The notes below the pieces were generated by a model, which had not been told where the DNA came from, did no database searches, and saw nothing but the letters and a program-made list of their open reading frames with translations. DNA of 64,000 bases. It comes from Thermoproteus sp. Lineage in GTDB: Archaea > Thermoproteota > Thermoprotei > Thermoproteales > Thermoproteaceae. Position numbers and translations under genes: made by a program. The stretch spans positions 372,001-436,000 of the forward strand of contig JAWARJ010000001.1 of assembly GCA_038893495.1 (NCBI GenBank), given 5' to 3'. Below are positions 61,544-64,000 of this stretch, piece by piece; the first letter of the stretch is position 1, and every line of letters begins with the position of its first letter.

Positions 61544-62106
61544 GGCCCTACCACCACGTAGTATTTGGGATTAGTGCCCATGTTTTCTAGGAGCTTGATA
61601 TACCTCGACTCGGCGAGGCGTCTCGATATCGACGAGTTGGGGTCGTCCAAATCGCCGAAGTCGCGGGCTCCCGCGGGGCAGGAGGCCACACAGACGGGGG
61701 CCTCTCCTCTCGATATCCTCCTCTGGCACTCCTCACCCATACATTTGACGGGGGCCCATATGTATTCATTGAACCAACGGGCGTCGTAGGGACATGCCAC
61801 CATGCAGTACCTACAGCCTATACAGAGGTCGTAGTTTATCTTTACGAGCCCGTTGGAGTCCTTGTAGGACGCGCCCGTGGGGCATACAGTCACGCAAGGC
61901 GGGTTCTCGCAGTGTTGGCACTGTATTAGGTACAACATGGGCCTCTGCCCCTCGGCTAGCTCTATCCTCCTTATGTTCGTCCTAATCCACCTCCACGACA
62001 CATTAGGCGTAGTAGATGAGTCGTAATTAGCGGCATTACATGCAGCGATGCAAGCGCCGCAGGATATACACCTAGACTGGTCCCAGAGGAAGGCCAGACG
62101 GGTCAT
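61540..62106 (-). CDS. four-cluster ferredoxin-type iron-sulfur subunit
   Basis: 188 residues. Four cysteine groups: 'CISCGACIAACNAANYD', 'CQHCENPPCVTVCPTGA', 'CIGCRYCMVACPYDA' and 'VKCMGEECQRRISRGEAPVC', as in the DmsB/PsrB/NrfC electron-transfer subunits that bind 4 [4Fe-4S] clusters. It passes electrons between the membrane subunit and the catalytic subunit. Overlaps both neighbours by 4 bp. Confidence 0.93.
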   Translation of the reverse strand: MTRLAFLWDQSRCISCGACIAACNAANYDSSTTPNVSWRWIRTNIRRIELAEGQRPMLYLIQCQHCENPPCVTVCPTGASYKDSNGLVKINYDLCIGCRYCMVACPYDARWFNEYIWAPVKCMGEECQRRISRGEAPVCVASCPAGARDFGDLDDPNSSISRRLAESRYIKLLENMGTNPKYYVVVGP

Positions 62107-64000
62107 AGCCTAACTCTCACTACGGAGTTCGTCCCTGCTATTCCTATCACTGGAGCCACATATCCCTTGGTGAACCATTGAGGATTCACGCCGGAGCGCA
62201 AGAAGTCGTAGTCGCTATTTATAAGCGCAGAGGTGTGACCTCCCGCAAACGCATATGCGAACAAGACCCCTGGCCTCACTCTATTTGTCACCTTTATGCA
62301 GGTCTTCGTCGAGAAGCCGTTATCTACACCTTCTAGCACTACGACATCTCCGTCCTTGACGCCGAGGCGCTCTGCATCTATTGGATTCATCCAGACGCAC
62401 CTCTCAGTTAAATACTTCGAGTTGTAGGTAAAGATGAAGTGGCCGGACACGTTCTGGTCTTTGCCTGTGATGAGATAGAATTCGTTGGGCGCCTTGGGCT
62501 GGCTGTAGGCCGGCGGAGGGGTCCAGTCCGGTAGAGGGTCGAGGCCATAGTTCAGAGCAGTCAGTGAGTATATTTCCACAAGCCCTGTCGGCGTTGACAA
62601 CTTGGACTTATAGGGCCTGGACTCATACGTCTTCTTCTTCAACAGATAGTAACCCTTAGTCTTCAGCGTAGCGTCTAATTCTTCTTTAGATATATTCCAT
62701 GCCTTAGATAAATATGTCAAGATCCTATCATATAGTTGCTCTTCGAACTGCTCGAATTGGGTATAATCGGCATATTTATCGGTATAACCTATTAGGGCGG
62801 CCTTATCGGGCCAAGCCCTCCTCACGAGTTCCAGCAATACCCAGAGGCCGCTACGGGCATCAACTCCAGGGGGCGGATCCAACACTTTACTGGAATAGAT
62901 CACCGCAGCGTCTAGAGTCCAGGGAGCAGAGGTGACTTCGCTCCTCTCTAGGAACATAAGGTCGGGGAACACATAGTCGGACCAATCCACGTGGTCTTGC
63001 GGGAATATGTCGATAGTGATAACCAAGTCGAGCTTCTGGAGGGCTTCCTTCAGCTTCTGGGTGTTGACGTCCCTATGGAAGGGGGCAGTGCCCACTATTA
63101 TTAACGCCCTTATGGGGTATGGCTGGCCTGTCAGCACGGCGTCCAGCAATGCGTCGAACGAGCTGACCGCTAGCGGGTACTTAATTAGATCTACCCTCTT
63201 GGCGCTGAGCGGCGGCAACGATACGCCGAATATCGTGTCGACTCTATCCGCACCGATAGTACAAGAGTTGGGGAATTTTGCGGATTCTTGGAAACACAAG
63301 CCGCCGCGTTTATCTATATTACCCACCAACGCGTTTAAGATCAGTATGGCACGATAGAATTCGAAGTCGTTTCCGTTCCGGGCCGAATACCATCCATCTT
63401 CAACTACTCCCCGCCGGGTGGCGAACTCTTTCGCTATACGCGAGATCGTATCTGCAGGTACGCCAGTAATTTCAGCCGCCTTGTCGGGCGGATACTTCGC
63501 AACTCTCTCCGCTAGGAGCTTAAAAGCGGTCTTGACGTGTACGGTGCCTGCTGGCGTCTCGACATCCCCCTCGTAGTCCAGTACTGGGTCTGCCGCAGAG
63601 CCCAGGGGCTGTAGTCCGTTGGAAGCCGCGTCGAAGACCAGATATGCCGAGCCCGCCTGCCCTAAGTCTTTTTGGGTTAACGGCTTGCCGTCGGGCTTTA
63701 TCAACATAGGCGCATTTGTGTACTTCTTCAGGAACTGCCCGTCATAGAGACCCTCGTTAATTATGACATACATCAGAGATAATAGAAATGCGGCATCTGT
63801 ACCCGGGATTATAGGGACCCATTCGACGGACGAGAAGGCTATGTTCGGCGCCCTCGGGTCCACCACTACTATTTTGGCGCCCGCCGTCCTGGCTCCCGCC
63901 AAGGCACGAACGGAGCCCATGGCCGCGTCCATATTTCTGCCCACCAATATGAGGTAGCTTAGATTGGCGTAGTCCGGGTCCACCGTCGGCGGCCCTCCGG
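62103..64000 (-). CDS. molybdopterin oxidoreductase catalytic subunit, 5' end cut by window
   Basis: The open frame continues to base 64000, so the N-terminus (with the Fe-S cluster and possible Tat signal) lies outside; the GTG at 63983 is internal. 'YLILVGRNMDAAMGSVRALA', 'IVVVDPRAPNIAF', 'FPQDHVDWSDYVFPDLMFLE' and the C-terminal 'FTYNSKYLTERCVWMNPIDA' are typical of the DMSO-reductase superfamily, including polysulfide, thiosulfate and tetrathionate reductases. Substrate cannot be assigned from this part. About 632 residues visible. Confidence 0.9.
   Translation of the reverse strand, partial: GGPPTVDPDYANLSYLILVGRNMDAAMGSVRALAGARTAGAKIVVVDPRAPNIAFSSVEWVPIIPGTDAAFLLSLMYVIINEGLYDGQFLKKYTNAPMLIKPDGKPLTQKDLGQAGSAYLVFDAASNGLQPLGSAADPVLDYEGDVETPAGTVHVKTAFKLLAERVAKYPPDKAAEITGVPADTISRIAKEFATRRGVVEDGWYSARNGNDFEFYRAILILNALVGNIDKRGGLCFQESAKFPNSCTIGADRVDTIFGVSLPPLSAKRVDLIKYPLAVSSFDALLDAVLTGQPYPIRALIIVGTAPFHRDVNTQKLKEALQKLDLVITIDIFPQDHVDWSDYVFPDLMFLERSEVTSAPWTLDAAVIYSSKVLDPPPGVDARSGLWVLLELVRRAWPDKAALIGYTDKYADYTQFEQFEEQLYDRILTYLSKAWNISKEELDATLKTKGYYLLKKKTYESRPYKSKLSTPTGLVEIYSLTALNYGLDPLPDWTPPPAYSQPKAPNEFYLITGKDQNVSGHFIFTYNSKYLTERCVWMNPIDAERLGVKDGDVVVLEGVDNGFSTKTCIKVTNRVRPGVLFAYAFAGGHTSALINSDYDFLRSGVNPQWFTKGYVAPVIGIAGTNSVVRVRL

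Overview
The window looks like a chromosomal segment of a hyperthermophilic crenarchaeon of the family Thermoproteaceae (Thermoproteus/Pyrobaculum group). I infer this from archaeal-only genes (S6e, aIF5B, diphthamide genes, FAU-1, LysW amino-acid biosynthesis, VAT-N-like and eIF2B-like proteins), a PaRep2b-type repeat-family protein, heavy AGG/ATA codon use, very tight gene packing, and TATA-like boxes about 20-30 bp upstream of many start codons, as expected for mostly leaderless transcripts. No rRNA, tRNA, CRISPR array or insertion sequence could be supported.

Layout. 1-3.4 kb: the end of an Lrp-type regulator, two tandem VapBC toxin-antitoxin modules with nearly identical ends, a DUF6884-like protein and an isocitrate/isopropylmalate-type dehydrogenase. 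3.4-13 kb: a CbiX-like protein, a 54-residue zinc ribbon, argG (with a probable one-base frameshift at its start), a secreted beta-helix protein, the lysine/arginine operon lysW-lysZ-lysY with a LysX-like gene, pdxST and lysK. 13-17.5 kb: a PaRep2b-like protein, a radical SAM/SPASM protein, a thioredoxin-like protein and a methyltransferase. 17.5-20.4 kb: a five-gene operon with two ArsA/Get3-like ATPases and two related small proteins; this is the most unusual system here. 20.5-33.4 kb: CstA, membrane and surface proteins, a sugar-isomerase-like enzyme, SagB-type oxidoreductase, MFS transporter, SurE, FAU-1, SDR and a UbiA/CtaB prenyltransferase. 33.4-45.6 kb: an unexplained 350 bp noncoding stretch, then FolE, S6e, dolichol-kinase-like protein, aIF5B, Dph5, HIT protein, argF, aldo/keto reductase, DUF72, tyrosine phosphatase, Dph6 and a HEPN-MNT pair.

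45.6-54.4 kb carries two ABC uptake systems: an oligopeptide/sugar Opp-type system (one ATPase, two permeases, a convergent binding protein) and an Fe(III)/thiamine-type system (binding protein broken by a frameshift, a fused double permease, an ATPase). 54.5-60.4 kb holds a VAT-N-like protein, TruA, an AAA-type ATPase, an amidohydrolase, a methyltransferase and an eIF2B-like protein. 60.4-64 kb is a molybdopterin oxidoreductase operon (NrfD-type membrane subunit, four-cluster ferredoxin subunit, catalytic subunit cut off by the window end), probably a sulfur-compound or related anaerobic reductase.

The genes point to an organism that makes its own arginine, lysine, PLP and haem-type cofactors, takes up peptides and other solutes, and respires anaerobically. 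Three suspicious G/C runs (5807-5810, 9982-9985, 50775-50780) each coincide with a reading-frame problem, so sequencing error should be excluded before calling these genes broken.
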